Shown here piece by piece: positions 1 through 8,998 of a stretch of DNA of 55,608 nucleotides. The position numbers and the translations under genes are program-made. Numbering within the stretch: position 1 is the first letter of the stretch; each line of letters opens with the position of its first letter. The notes beneath the pieces were generated by a model that was not told the origin of the DNA, made no database searches, and saw only the letters and a program-made list of their open reading frames with translations. Origin of the DNA: UBA1731 sp045595285 (GTDB lineage: Bacteria; Verrucomicrobiota; Kiritimatiellia; RFP12; UBA1067); NCBI GenBank assembly GCA_045595285.1, contig JAZOAC010000122.1:1-55608 (forward strand). Reading direction: 5' to 3'.

Positions 1-31
1 CCGAAGTGCCGCCGACGCGCCACGTGCAACC

Positions 32-191
32 GTGGGCAGTACCGACCCCAACGCCGAACGCACCGCTGCGAAAGGAGGTGGAGCGCGAAGCGGGCGACCC
101 CGAAGGCAATCTCGTGATTGTCGAGCGGGTCGCACGCAAGCTCCAACACCACTTTTCGTGCCGGGAGTACGGTTGGGTCGGTACTGCCCAC
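32..191. repeat. Inverted repeat pair, 17 bp arms
   Basis: Arms at 32-48 (GTGGGCAGTACCGACCC) and 175-191 (its exact complement) are separated by about 126 bp. With a one-base gap the similarity extends a few bases further inward. No flanking target duplication is visible. It may be a small mobile-element remnant or a chance match. Confidence 0.5.
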
Positions 192-275
192 AGATTCGGG
201 GCAAGCACAGCATGGACCGACGGTACGAGAAAAATGGGCCCAGAGATGTTGCAGATAGTGCAAATCATGGATACA

Positions 276-284
276 TGGTATAAT
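276..284 (+). promoter_or_regulatory. Extended -10 promoter of pgi
   Basis: TGGTATAAT is a perfect extended -10 box. The predicted start of transcription is near 291, leaving a leader of about 20 nt that carries an AAGGAG ribosome-binding site at 301-306 ahead of the ATG at 311. No clear -35 box is needed with this class of promoter. Confidence 0.75.
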
Positions 285-310
285 GTAAGGAAACGTTTTT
301 AAGGAGTACA

Positions 311-1927
311 ATGGACAATAATCTGCTTGAACAGGCGATGGTGGCTTCTAAGGCCAAGACCATCAAGGAACTTTTTGCGGAAGATCCCGCTCGCGCGGAG
401 AAGTTCACCGTCTCGGCGGCGGGCTGGACGCTTGACTATTCGAAGAACCGAATCGATGCGGCGACGATGAAATCGCTCGTCAAGATGGCGGAGGCGGCCG
501 ATCTCAAGAACGAGATCGAAAAGATGTTCACGGGGGAGAAGATCAACCGAACCGAGAATCGCGCGGTGCTCCACACCGCTCTCAGGAACTGCGATCCAGA
601 ATCGAAAGTGATTGTCGACGGTAAGGACGTCATGCCTGACGTCCGCGATGTCCTTGCGAAGATGGGTGCGTTCGCGGAGATGGTCCGCAAAGGTGAACAT
701 GTCGGTTTCACGGGCAAACGCATCAAGTATGTCGTCAACATCGGCATAGGCGGCAGCGACCTTGGCCCCGTGATGGCCAATCTTGCCCTCGCCCCGTTTG
801 CGAAGCGTTCGCTCAAATGCTTTTTCGTTTCCAATGTCGATGCGACGCATCTTGCAGAGATACTCCGCGAGGTGAAGGCGGACCAGACGCTCTTCATCGT
901 CGCATCCAAGACGTTCACGACGCAGGAGACGATGACCAACGCACTTTCCGCACGCGCCTGGCTTCTTGAGAAGATTCCGGCGGATAATGCAAACGATGTC
1001 GTAGCCAAGCATTTTGTTGCCGTCTCCACGAATGCAGAGGAGGTCTCGAAGTTCGGCATCGACACCGCCAACATGTTCGGTTTCTGGGACTGGGTTGGCG
1101 GGCGCTATTCGCTTCCTTCTGCAATCGGTCTTTCGCTCATGCTCTATGTCGGACCGCGCAATTTCGCGAAACTACTGAAGGGCTACTGGAAGATGGACAG
1201 GCACTTCCGCACGGCGAAGTTCGAGAGGAATCTCCCCGTGATTCTCGCATTGCTTGGCATTCTCTATTCCAACGGCTACGGCGCCGAGAGCTATGCGGTT
1301 CTCCCGTATGACCAGTATCTAAGCCGTTTTCCCGCATATCTGCAACAGATGGACATGGAGTCCAACGGCAAGTCTGTCACAAAAGACGGCAAGCCCGTGT
1401 CCTACGCAACCGGTCCAATCGAATGGGGCGAGCCCGGCACCAATGGCCAGCACAGCTTCTACCAGCTCATCCATCAGGGCACCCATCTCATTCCATGCGA
1501 TTTCATAGGCTTCTGCAAATCTCACAACCCGATAGGCGACCACCATGACAAGCTCATGGCGAATTTCTTTGCCCAGACCGAGGCGCTTGCGTTCGGCAAG
1601 ACGGCCGAGCAGTGCCGTGCGGAAGGCGATCCGGAGAATCTCGTTCCGTTCAAGACGTTCGAGGGCAACCGCCCGACAAATACACTTCTTGCCGATTCGC
1701 TTACCCCGGAAACGCTTGGCGCATTGGTCTCTCTTTATGAACACAAGGTGTTCGTGCAGGGTGTGATCTGGAACATTTTTTCGTTCGACCAATGGGGCGT
1801 ACAACTCGGCAAGGTTCTTGCGAAGAATGTCCTGAAGGACCTTACTTCAGACAGACCTGAGCTTGCGCACGACTCGTCCACCAATGCGCTGATAATGCGC
1901 TATCGCAAGGTGCAGGGACGCTCATGA
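311..1927 (+). CDS. pgi: Glucose-6-phosphate isomerase
   Basis: Interconverts glucose 6-phosphate and fructose 6-phosphate in glycolysis and gluconeogenesis; cytoplasmic. The 538-residue protein has the usual bacterial/eukaryotic long-form length. It carries the sugar-phosphate loop IGIGGSDLGPVMA, the family signatures WVGGRYSLPSAIG and FDQWGVQLGK (with the active-site lysine), and GEPGTNGQHSFYQLIHQG, which holds the conserved Glu and His used in ring opening and proton transfer. The ATG at 311 is fixed by AAGGAG five bases upstream. The stop overlaps the next ATG by four bases (ATGA), so the two genes are probably co-transcribed. Family assignment is secure. Confidence 0.98.
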   Translation: MDNNLLEQAMVASKAKTIKELFAEDPARAEKFTVSAAGWTLDYSKNRIDAATMKSLVKMAEAADLKNEIEKMFTGEKINRTENRAVLHTALRNCDPESKVIVDGKDVMPDVRDVLAKMGAFAEMVRKGEHVGFTGKRIKYVVNIGIGGSDLGPVMANLALAPFAKRSLKCFFVSNVDATHLAEILREVKADQTLFIVASKTFTTQETMTNALSARAWLLEKIPADNANDVVAKHFVAVSTNAEEVSKFGIDTANMFGFWDWVGGRYSLPSAIGLSLMLYVGPRNFAKLLKGYWKMDRHFRTAKFERNLPVILALLGILYSNGYGAESYAVLPYDQYLSRFPAYLQQMDMESNGKSVTKDGKPVSYATGPIEWGEPGTNGQHSFYQLIHQGTHLIPCDFIGFCKSHNPIGDHHDKLMANFFAQTEALAFGKTAEQCRAEGDPENLVPFKTFEGNRPTNTLLADSLTPETLGALVSLYEHKVFVQGVIWNIFSFDQWGVQLGKVLAKNVLKDLTSDRPELAHDSSTNALIMRYRKVQGRS

Positions 1928-2397
1928 AAAGGTTCACGCTAAACCGCGAGTTCTTCATCCGCCATCTAGGGGTGACGCTCCTGATGGCGGGGCTTGGGTG
2001 TTGGTTCGTGTATGACGGTTCGGTCGTCTATCCGAAGATGGATGCGGTCGAGTTCTGCGAGAAGCACCACAAGAACGTAGAGAATGCCGAGCAGGAGAAG
2101 GTAAATGCAATCAAGCGCCAGTACCAGTTTGCGTCGCTGGCGTTCATCGCCGCACTTGCGATAGGCTGTCACCTGCTTAAGGTGCGAAAGGAGACGCTTT
2201 CATGGAATGACGAGAAGATGAACGGAACGCTCACGATGGGGCGTGATGCGTTCTTCAAAGACGTCAGGGAGGTGGATCGTCGGCTTTGGGGCAAGAAGGG
2301 CATACTTCGCATCACGATGAACGACGGGCGCAAGATCACGCTAGATTCCTGGCATCATCTCGAGGCCAAGGAACTTGCTGAAAAGTTCACTGTCTGA
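1924..2397 (+). CDS. Small membrane protein of unknown function
   Basis: A 157-residue protein translationally coupled to pgi by an ATGA overlap. Two hydrophobic segments are visible, at about residues 15-35 and 62-80, separated by a charged stretch that should form a loop. The C-terminal 75 residues are soluble and look like a small beta-rich domain (LRITMNDGRKITLDSW), in the style of bacterial PH-like domains appended to membrane hairpins; that comparison is tentative. No catalytic motif was found. Its link to pgi is positional only. Confidence 0.8.
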   Translation: MKRFTLNREFFIRHLGVTLLMAGLGCWFVYDGSVVYPKMDAVEFCEKHHKNVENAEQEKVNAIKRQYQFASLAFIAALAIGCHLLKVRKETLSWNDEKMNGTLTMGRDAFFKDVREVDRRLWGKKGILRITMNDGRKITLDSWHHLEAKELAEKFTV

Positions 2398-2451
2398 AAT
2401 CGCCGTCGTCATTTCCATGGACTTGTGTTTTGGCGACGGTACACGGAGATG

Positions 2452-4128
2452 TCATATTGTCGGGATGCGGACTGCGATGTTCCCAAGGTGGCGGGCGATG
2501 TCGCGCAGTGCGGATAGGACCGAAAGAACCGCAATGTCGTTTTTGGAGCCGTCGCCCTGATCCTTCATGTGGAGGGTTAGCGTACGCGCGGTCGCCTTCG
2601 TGAACTCGTGTATCTCCTTTTCGAATGTGGAGATGTCGCCTACGTCCATTTTTGTTTTCATTAGTATCTCAATCGTGCTGCGGGCGAGTTGACGCACCTT
2701 TTTTGAGACGGCGCTGATTCCTTCAATTGCTTCGGACGATATGCGGCTGGACTGGACGCGAGAGGTCTTCCTATAGACCTTGAGCGCAAGGTCGGAGATG
2801 CGCTCTGCGTCGTTGACGCAGTGCAGGAGTTCCGGGATTGCGGCGGCTTCGCGCTCCGTGAGCTTCCCGCGCGATATGCTCACGATGTAGTCGCGGATCT
2901 TGATCTGCATGTCGTCTATTTCCTTTTCGGCGCGCTCGATGGAGGCTTCATCCGCCGCGGCTCGTCCCACAAGCGTATTCAGGGCGGCGGATGCGATCGT
3001 CCATGAGCGGCGCGTCATGTCCGCAAGCGCCCTCGATGCCGCCTGAAGAGCAAGGCTGGGAACGGGCAACAGGTGCGGCTCGAGGGTCACGGTCCTCTGT
3101 GTGCGCCCTTCAGGGATGATGCGCTTGCAGATGCGGGCGAGGATGGGTATGAAGAACGACAATATGCACACGTTGGTGACGTTGAAGAGCGTGTGCGCCA
3201 TTGCGACATGGCGACCGGGCGCTTCGCCCGCGAAGGCATTGCCCTCAGCGCAGAGATTCACCAGATGGTAGAATGCCGGAGCGCACGCGCCCTTGGCGTT
3301 TGCTAACACGATCGGGAACGTGCAGATCAGGATGAATGTTCCAAGCGTATTGAAAAGCGCGTGTGCGAGCGCCGTGCGGCGCGCATTGGCGTTCGTTCCG
3401 ATGGAGGCGAGGGCTGCGGTGACGGTTGTGCCGATGTTGTCTCCAAGGACGATCGGAATGGCTGTCCAGATGTTTATGAGCCCGGCCTCCGCCAAGGCGA
3501 TCGTAATGCCGATCGTTGCGCTGGAACTCTGCACGACCATGGTGCATATCGTTCCTACGGCTATTGCGCCGAGCACCGAAAGGATCGGCAGGAAACCTCC
3601 CGTACTGGGTGTGCAGTCGAATTTCGAGAAGAATGCGATGAATCCGGGGTCCTTCGCGACTGCCTTGAGCTCAGTGCCCATCATTGTCATTCCTAGGAAC
3701 AGCAGACCGAATCCGAGGATGGTTTTCCATGTGCCGCGCATTATGGCGCGGTGTGCGAGCATCAAGCCCGCCACGCCGACTATGATCGCCGGGAATGCCA
3801 GGTCATCCAGCTTCAGGGACACTATCTGACCCGTTATCGTGGTGCCGATGTTTGCGCCGAAGATGACGCCAATCGCCTGCGTGAGATCGAGAAGTCCGGC
3901 GTTCACGAAACCCACCGTCATGACCGTGGTCGCGCTCGAGCTTTGGATTATTGCGGTTATCCCCGCTCCGGCGGCGATTGCCATAACACGGTTTCGCGTT
4001 ATGTAGCCGAGAACGGCCTTGAGCCTGGCTCCCGCAATCTGGGTAAGCCCTTCGGACATCAGCCCCATTCCGTACACGAATATGGCGAGTCCGCCAAGTA
4101 CCGTTACCAACAATTGCAACTTTTCCAT
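2452..4128 (-). CDS. Na+/phosphate cotransporter family protein with PhoU-like tail
   Basis: Probable sodium-driven phosphate uptake or export protein of the inner membrane (NptA/PNaS family). The 558-residue sequence shows the family's internal duplication: the signature QSSSA occurs twice, in AIIQSSSATTVMTV near residue 60 and MVVQSSSATIGITI near residue 195, each in a paired hydrophobic repeat (GANIGTTITGQ and GDNIGTTVTAA follow). Residues from about 370 onward are helical and charged and match the PhoU-like domain common at the C-terminus of bacterial members. The start at 4128 has AAGGAAAG seven bases upstream. It converges on the gene ending at 2397 with a 54-bp gap and no convincing terminator. 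Confidence 0.93.
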   Translation of the reverse strand: MEKLQLLVTVLGGLAIFVYGMGLMSEGLTQIAGARLKAVLGYITRNRVMAIAAGAGITAIIQSSSATTVMTVGFVNAGLLDLTQAIGVIFGANIGTTITGQIVSLKLDDLAFPAIIVGVAGLMLAHRAIMRGTWKTILGFGLLFLGMTMMGTELKAVAKDPGFIAFFSKFDCTPSTGGFLPILSVLGAIAVGTICTMVVQSSSATIGITIALAEAGLINIWTAIPIVLGDNIGTTVTAALASIGTNANARRTALAHALFNTLGTFILICTFPIVLANAKGACAPAFYHLVNLCAEGNAFAGEAPGRHVAMAHTLFNVTNVCILSFFIPILARICKRIIPEGRTQRTVTLEPHLLPVPSLALQAASRALADMTRRSWTIASAALNTLVGRAAADEASIERAEKEIDDMQIKIRDYIVSISRGKLTEREAAAIPELLHCVNDAERISDLALKVYRKTSRVQSSRISSEAIEGISAVSKKVRQLARSTIEILMKTKMDVGDISTFEKEIHEFTKATARTLTLHMKDQGDGSKNDIAVLSVLSALRDIARHLGNIAVRIPTI

Positions 4129-4417
4129 TTCACTTTCCTTTTCGTTGCGTCTTCTGTTCTCTTTTGATTTGCCGCATATTATGCGCTTTTGATGTTAGAG
4201 AACTGTTAGACAATTGGAAAATATTGCCGATGTTGAATTGGAGTTCTGTCTTCAGCCTATGCAAAAGTGTTCAACTGCACATACGTTCGAACTGCATATA
4301 CATTTGAATGTCTTCATAGACTTGGGTAAACTGAGAAATATGCTTGACGGAAATAGGATGCCTTGATTTTTGTGGTTCACAGATGTTCTTGGCTCGGCGG
4401 CATCGGATTCGCTTCAG
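4129..4417. other. Spacer with a 12-bp direct repeat
   Basis: This 289-bp spacer lies between two minus-strand genes. On the minus strand a CATAAT box about 45 nt upstream of the cotransporter start could be its -10, but this is weak. A direct repeat AACTGCAYATAC occurs at 4273-4284 and 4290-4301 (17-bp period), which would place two binding sites on nearly successive helical turns. No gene is seen. Confidence 0.45.
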
Positions 4418-7400
4418 CTATTTTCTTCTGAACAGCGGGGCGGCGATACGCTGAAGCGTCTCGTTCTGGCGGATGCGGTCCATAGTGAGGCTTGCGTCGC
4501 ACTGGTACGCCTGAATGATCGCGCGCTGCGCCTCCGTGACCTGTGAGAGCGCGTCCTTGGCGACTGCGGCGGCGAGCCATGCCTCAGCGTCCTTGGGCTG
4601 CACACGGAGATATTCGTTGAGCTGTGCGTTCGCCTCTGCCGTCATGCCGCCTTCTACAAGTGTCATGGCTAGATCCTTGCGGAGATGCGGCGGCGCGTTC
4701 GGCGGCAACCGGTCCAGCGCGCGCTTTGCCGCCTGGGCCGCGTCTCCGCGCTGGCCGCACTGCGCATAAATCTGCGCACCGCGGTAGAGGCATTCGAAGT
4801 TGATGTCCTTTGATTCCAATGCCTTCTTCGTGAAGCCGCGTGCGGCGGCGGTCTGTCCGAGCTGCAGGTAGCATCCGGCGAGGATTATCGACTCAGTCGC
4901 GGATATCTGACCCTTTGCCACTTTTGCCTGGAGCATCGATATCTGTTCTGTAATCTGGCGCATTCGCTCCATGTATCCGCGCATGGGCTTTACGCGGGAG
5001 TTGTTGGGGTCGACACGGTCGGTGTAGTCGAGAATGTCCTCGACTACGTTCCACTTGCGCATGGGCATCAGCACCTCCTGAATGTATCGGAAGCTCGCTT
5101 CCGGCGAGGCGGGATAGAGGAGCACCGCCTCGCGGAACGCCTGCTCCGCCTCGCGGTAGCGTCCCGTATGCGAATAGAGTCCGGCGATTGCGGCGCGGAG
5201 CTTGGAGAAGCTCTTCTGGGCGGGGAAGTCGCGGCGGAACGCCCTGTCCTTGAGAAGACGGCGCACATACCAGTCCCAGAAATCCTCGTCGTTCTGGAGA
5301 ATCTGCGGCGTGAGGGGGTTCTTGTCCTTGTTGATCTTCATGATCAGGCCGTGGGGCGAGAGGTAGGGGTACATCCACTGGATGACGTACGACTCCTCCA
5401 CGTAGAACGCATGGCGCAGACGCTCATGGTCGAACATCATCTTGGTGAGGATGCCGTTGATCTCCATGACGCCGAGCGCGCCTGTGACCTGGACGCGCCC
5501 GTTTTCGATCTTGAGGTCTGCGTTCGCGTTGCGCTTGCCGCTCTGGACCTCCTCGACATACACCTGGAAGGATTCGGCGGAGTCTTCCTTCGACGGAATC
5601 CAGATTTCGTCGCCGTACAGGTCGCGTTCGACGCTCATGTAAGTGTCGTCGGCGAGCGCGTTCTGCGTGATGAGATACACGTCCGGACGGAAGTTAGCCG
5701 AATAGATCATGTAGGTGGGGACGAAACGCCCCGGATCCGTGCCTCCGAAGAAGATGGAGTGCGGCTCCATGGATGGCGGCCAGAGCGGATTGGGAAGCGG
5801 TTCTTCGTCCGCAAGAAGCTCGTCGCGGATTTCCTCCGCGCCGTCCAGCTGCCATGCGCCGAACTGCCAGCCGAAGGTATGTCCGTTCTGCTCTGCGGAA
5901 CCGAGTTCGAATACGAGACGGTCGTTCGTGTAGTTCTCGTATATCGGGATGAGCGACGTCGAGAGCATCAGGAGGCAGAGAAGGTGAATGAGCCACTTCG
6001 GCACGATGCGTGCGCCGGAGCCTTCCGAATCATCGGATTCGGCGGCGGACCGCGTCGCCTTGTTGAACAGCCTGTTCCACAGCAGAACGGCGAACTTGGC
6101 GCCGAAGACCAGGCCATAGCCGATCCAGAGCGCGAACATGCCGTGCGAGGAGATGAACTTCACCTTCTGGATGAAGCCGTCCTGAACGTCGCCCTTGGTG
6201 TTCGCGAGTGCGATGAGAAGGACGGACATCACGAGGAAGCAGCTTCCGATGCCGGCGAGCCAGCTGTACCATGTGCGGCGGTGCTCCTTGCGCGTGAAGA
6301 TGTGTCCGAGCGGGAAGGAGGCAAGCGCGACGGCCATGAGGACGGCGGTGAACTGCGTACGCAGGTCCTTCACGTAGAACCCGAGTTCATGCAGGAAGTG
6401 GAGCGAAAACACGTCGCCCATCTTGATGGCTTCGTACTGTCCGCGCGTGATGGCGTGCTTGAAGCCTTCCCATGTGCGTGGATAACCCCAGTTCATCGGA
6501 GGGTTGCGCAGGTCGGACACGATCGGCATGTATGCGTAGAAGGATACGCCGAGTTCGGCAAGGAATGTCGCGACGGCCATGGAGCGTCCGTTCGGAAGCG
6601 CCACGAATGCGAGCCCGAGGACGAGGAAGTTCCAGATTATCGGCCAGATGAACCACCAGCTGTGCGGATTGGTAAGTCCATTCATCGCTCCCTTTTCGAG
6701 AAGCACGAACGTCGTGAGCTGAACCGCCGCCACGGGAACGGCATAGGCGAGTCCGCGCGGGGTTTTCCATACGAGCGCGAAAAGTGCGGTCAGACCGGCG
6801 ATGAGCAGGATGTTTGCCTTGAGGAAGGAATAGGGTTCGCCACGGTAGCCTGCGGCGTCAGCGGACGGACCGCTTGCGGCAACAATAAGCGCGATGAGTC
6901 CGCATGCTCCGGCGGCGCCTATCCAACGCCAGTCCTTCTTCTCGGTGTTGAACGCGAATCCGAGCGAGCAGACTACGGATGCGAGCAGAAATGCGCCGAT
7001 CCATGCGTATTTGGCGGGATTCAGAAGCGGGGCGACGAGCTGCTCGTGCGCGCCGTTCCATTCGGCCTGTCCGGCGAACACCGTCGCGGCAAGGAGTACG
7101 AGCCCTACACCGGTGAAACCAATCTGCCGCCATGCCCTGCGCACGAACGGTGCGACGGCCACGCATGCGCATCCTGCCCAGAGGAAGATTTCGTTCGGAC
7201 AGGACTCCGTCTTCAAAACAGGCTCGAACTTGTTGATCACGTCCGCACTCATGTACGCATTGGCGCGGAGCATGCAGCCGATCTTGAGCAGCATGTAGGT
7301 GAGACCTATTGGTATGAGGATGAGAACCGTGTCGCGGAACAGTTTCAGGTCCTTGAGCGCGATGATGACCGCGATCGGCACGGCGGCAAGAAGGAGCACC

Positions 7401-8026
7401 TGATAGTTGGTGAGGCCGAGACCGAACACGAATGCCGTGAGCCACAGGATCTTGTCGGACGGCTGTTTCATCCAGCGGTAGGAGAGAAGAAACACCCACA
7501 TGAGGAATAGGGCGTTGAGCGAATAAACCTCCACGATTGTGGACTGCGACCACATCACGGGCGAGAACGCGAACACGAGAGCCGCGCCGACACCGCCGGA
7601 GAACGCGAAGAGGGAGTTCGGCGTCAGCTTGCCGTGGCTGTCGTTCGCATCGTCGGACTGCTGCATCATGTCCATGCTCGAGCGGCATACAAGCATGGCG
7701 GTGCATCCGGCCGCGAACGCGCCGGTCACGGCGGAGAATAGCGACATCGCCCATGCCGGAGTCGGGTGGCCCATGTATGTGACCCATGAGAACAGACGGC
7801 AGAAAATCCAGCCGCACAGAGTCCAGAACGGATACCCCGGAGGATGCGGAACGCCGAGATGGTCGGCGGCAGTCGCGAGCTCTCCGGAGTCCTCCAGTCC
7901 GACGGAAGGTCCAAGTGTAAAGAAATAGACGAGAAATGCGGCGATCGTTGCGGACCAGAATGCCGCCCAGTCGATCTTCGAGAAGAATTTACGCCTTGTT
8001 CCTGCGCCAAGATTCTGTTCGTTCAT
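4418..8026 (-). CDS. DUF2723 multi-spanning membrane protein with TPR C-terminus
   Basis: A 1202-residue inner-membrane protein. The N-terminus carries the DUF2723 signature: GPSVGLEDSGELATAA followed by LGVPHPPGYPFW, the acidic-loop and HPPGYP motif shared with TMEM260-type protein O-mannosyltransferases. About fifteen hydrophobic segments follow to roughly residue 700. A soluble, presumably extracytoplasmic region comes next. The last ~240 residues contain tetratricopeptide repeats (for example GRYREAEQAFREAVLLYP). A glycosyltransferase using a lipid-linked sugar is the likely role by family analogy; substrate unknown. I start at the ATG at 8026 because AGGAG precedes it by ten bases; an upstream in-frame ATG at 8077 would lie upstream of the promoter. 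Confidence 0.9.
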   Translation of the reverse strand: MNEQNLGAGTRRKFFSKIDWAAFWSATIAAFLVYFFTLGPSVGLEDSGELATAADHLGVPHPPGYPFWTLCGWIFCRLFSWVTYMGHPTPAWAMSLFSAVTGAFAAGCTAMLVCRSSMDMMQQSDDANDSHGKLTPNSLFAFSGGVGAALVFAFSPVMWSQSTIVEVYSLNALFLMWVFLLSYRWMKQPSDKILWLTAFVFGLGLTNYQVLLLAAVPIAVIIALKDLKLFRDTVLILIPIGLTYMLLKIGCMLRANAYMSADVINKFEPVLKTESCPNEIFLWAGCACVAVAPFVRRAWRQIGFTGVGLVLLAATVFAGQAEWNGAHEQLVAPLLNPAKYAWIGAFLLASVVCSLGFAFNTEKKDWRWIGAAGACGLIALIVAASGPSADAAGYRGEPYSFLKANILLIAGLTALFALVWKTPRGLAYAVPVAAVQLTTFVLLEKGAMNGLTNPHSWWFIWPIIWNFLVLGLAFVALPNGRSMAVATFLAELGVSFYAYMPIVSDLRNPPMNWGYPRTWEGFKHAITRGQYEAIKMGDVFSLHFLHELGFYVKDLRTQFTAVLMAVALASFPLGHIFTRKEHRRTWYSWLAGIGSCFLVMSVLLIALANTKGDVQDGFIQKVKFISSHGMFALWIGYGLVFGAKFAVLLWNRLFNKATRSAAESDDSEGSGARIVPKWLIHLLCLLMLSTSLIPIYENYTNDRLVFELGSAEQNGHTFGWQFGAWQLDGAEEIRDELLADEEPLPNPLWPPSMEPHSIFFGGTDPGRFVPTYMIYSANFRPDVYLITQNALADDTYMSVERDLYGDEIWIPSKEDSAESFQVYVEEVQSGKRNANADLKIENGRVQVTGALGVMEINGILTKMMFDHERLRHAFYVEESYVIQWMYPYLSPHGLIMKINKDKNPLTPQILQNDEDFWDWYVRRLLKDRAFRRDFPAQKSFSKLRAAIAGLYSHTGRYREAEQAFREAVLLYPASPEASFRYIQEVLMPMRKWNVVEDILDYTDRVDPNNSRVKPMRGYMERMRQITEQISMLQAKVAKGQISATESIILAGCYLQLGQTAAARGFTKKALESKDINFECLYRGAQIYAQCGQRGDAAQAAKRALDRLPPNAPPHLRKDLAMTLVEGGMTAEANAQLNEYLRVQPKDAEAWLAAAVAKDALSQVTEAQRAIIQAYQCDASLTMDRIRQNETLQRIAAPLFRRK

Positions 8027-8060
8027 GTACACAATACTCCTGTGGAAAAATTTAGCGAGC

Positions 8061-8069
8061 ATTCTACCA
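8061..8069 (-). promoter_or_regulatory. Extended -10 promoter of the DUF2723 gene
   Basis: On the minus strand TGGTAGAAT runs from 8069 to 8061. Transcription should start near 8054, giving a 28-nt leader with an AGGAG site before the ATG at 8026. The box directly abuts a long inverted repeat (8068-8108) that would cover the -15 to -50 region. Confidence 0.65.
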
Positions 8070-8108
8070 TATCGCAACCTTTAATAGAAGCGTAAAGGTT
8101 GCGATATG
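8068..8108. promoter_or_regulatory. Perfect 16-bp inverted repeat, candidate operator
   Basis: Arm CATATCGCAACCTTTA (8068-8083), nine-base spacer, and the exact complement TAAAGGTTGCGATATG (8093-8108). It sits immediately upstream of the -10 of the DUF2723 gene, where a -35 box would be, so a dimeric regulator bound here would touch the polymerase. It lies outside the predicted transcript of that gene, and no T-run follows on either strand, so a terminator is less likely. Confidence 0.7.
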
Positions 8109-8144
8109 AAGTTTGTACAACCTGCATCCGCTATATTCCAGCTG

Positions 8145-8204
8145 CCACATTTTGTCTTTGGTTGAACTTTACTTCCATCCACATTTGATCTTTGGTCGAC
8201 TTTT
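8145..8204. repeat. Imperfect 26-bp direct repeat
   Basis: Two units starting CCACATTT at 8145-8170 and 8179-8204 share about 21 of 26 positions, spaced 34 bp start to start. They lie in the spacer upstream of the decayed Arg-rich gene copy. Function unknown. Confidence 0.5.
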
Positions 8205-8295
8205 GCAGGTGGATAAATACTTTCTTTACATCGAATGTTCCCCGCAATTTGCCATAACAGCAAACAAGCGAACAGAAAAAACAGTCCATATTTGC

Positions 8296-8322
8296 CGCGA
8301 ACTAGTCCGAACCATATTCTCA
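8296..8322 (-). repeat. Degenerate copy of the 27-bp hairpin repeat
   Basis: Matches the 27-bp unit at 54966-54992 at about 23 of 27 positions; the right arm (ending in ATTCTCA) and the core are intact but the left arm has diverged, so the stem is lost. It marks the left edge of homology between the two Arg-rich loci. Confidence 0.6.
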
Positions 8323-8890
8323 TTGACTTCGCGATATGGGTCATGAGGCGCAGGATAGACCCACATCTGCGCCGTCTGCGCCGTCCGTCGTACTACGAGA
8401 CGGAGCGTACGCGAAGGCTTGGCCTTACGGAGGAGCGCAGGCGCATCCGCAGACGCACCACTCTCAATCCATGCCCCACGGCCGGACAGCTCAGGGATGC
8501 GTTTCTCCATGCCCGCGACTCCGTAGGGAACATGGTCAGGCTCGGTTCACTCATGGAGGATCTCGAGTGCTACATCGACAATTCGCTCGTCTTCGGCGAA
8601 GACGGAAAGATCATCGCGAGAAAGGGCGGGATAAGGAGGTACATCCAGCGCGAGATGCCCGACCTCTACGGATCCTACAAGACGCTCATGCGCTACAAGG
8701 CGCTTGCGCGGAGGTTCCGTCAGGCGGTAGGGATATGCGATCCCGTGCCTGCGGCATCTGTCCTGCCGGATGGGGACGAGAATACGGATGCAGGAATGGA
8801 CACGGACGGCCATGCATCAAAATGCGGAAAAGATGCGGAAAACTCCAAGAATACGGAAAATAAGACGGCTTATGAGGATAAGCGGATTGT

Positions 8891-8917
8891 TGAGAACAAG
8901 GTTCGGACTAATTCTCA
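8891..8917 (+). repeat. 27-bp hairpin repeat, unit within the Arg-rich gene
   Basis: Differs at three positions from the unit at 8999-9025. Left arm TGAGAAC, core GGTTCGGACT, right arm ATTCTCA; the arms pair except at one base. It encodes the peptide ENKVRTNSH, echoed by ENMVRTDSQ in the next unit. Confidence 0.75.
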
Positions 8918-8998
8918 CGGGGATGCTGAAGGAGGGGAAGCTCCGGAAACCGGAGAGAATAGGGCGGATATTGGAAGCCATGTGGGGTTGGAGTGCGT

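Larger units (their letters stand above)
1..310. other. Leading 310 bases, no gene supported
   Basis: An open frame runs from the left edge to about 302 on the plus strand, but its product has no recognisable domain and no start signal, so I do not call it a gene; it could be the tail of a gene that begins outside the window. The stretch contains an inverted repeat (arms 32-48 and 175-191, sequence GTGGGCAGTACCGACCC and its complement) about 125 bp apart, and near its right end the pgi promoter. Confidence 0.5.

Noticed and set aside
6..302. Open frame before pgi as a gene
   Set aside because: No recognisable domain, no ribosome-binding site, and the pgi promoter lies within it. It could be the end of a gene from outside, but the sequence does not show it.
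2398..2451. Rho-independent terminator between the convergent genes
   Set aside because: Only a 6-bp CCGTCG/CGACGG pairing with a 25-base loop is present, with no T-tract.
5168..7510. A 780-codon open frame on the plus strand opposite the DUF2723 gene, and a 693-codon frame (51110-53191) opposite the rhamnosidase gene
   Set aside because: Both are in the antisense frame of clear protein families; their compositions are rich in Arg/His/Glu with no domain and no start signals. High GC content makes such shadow frames common.
8235..8342. The extra N-terminal 36 codons open upstream of 8343 in Arg-rich copy 1
   Set aside because: They are translated from the hairpin repeat and spacer DNA in an arbitrary frame and have no counterpart in copy 2.
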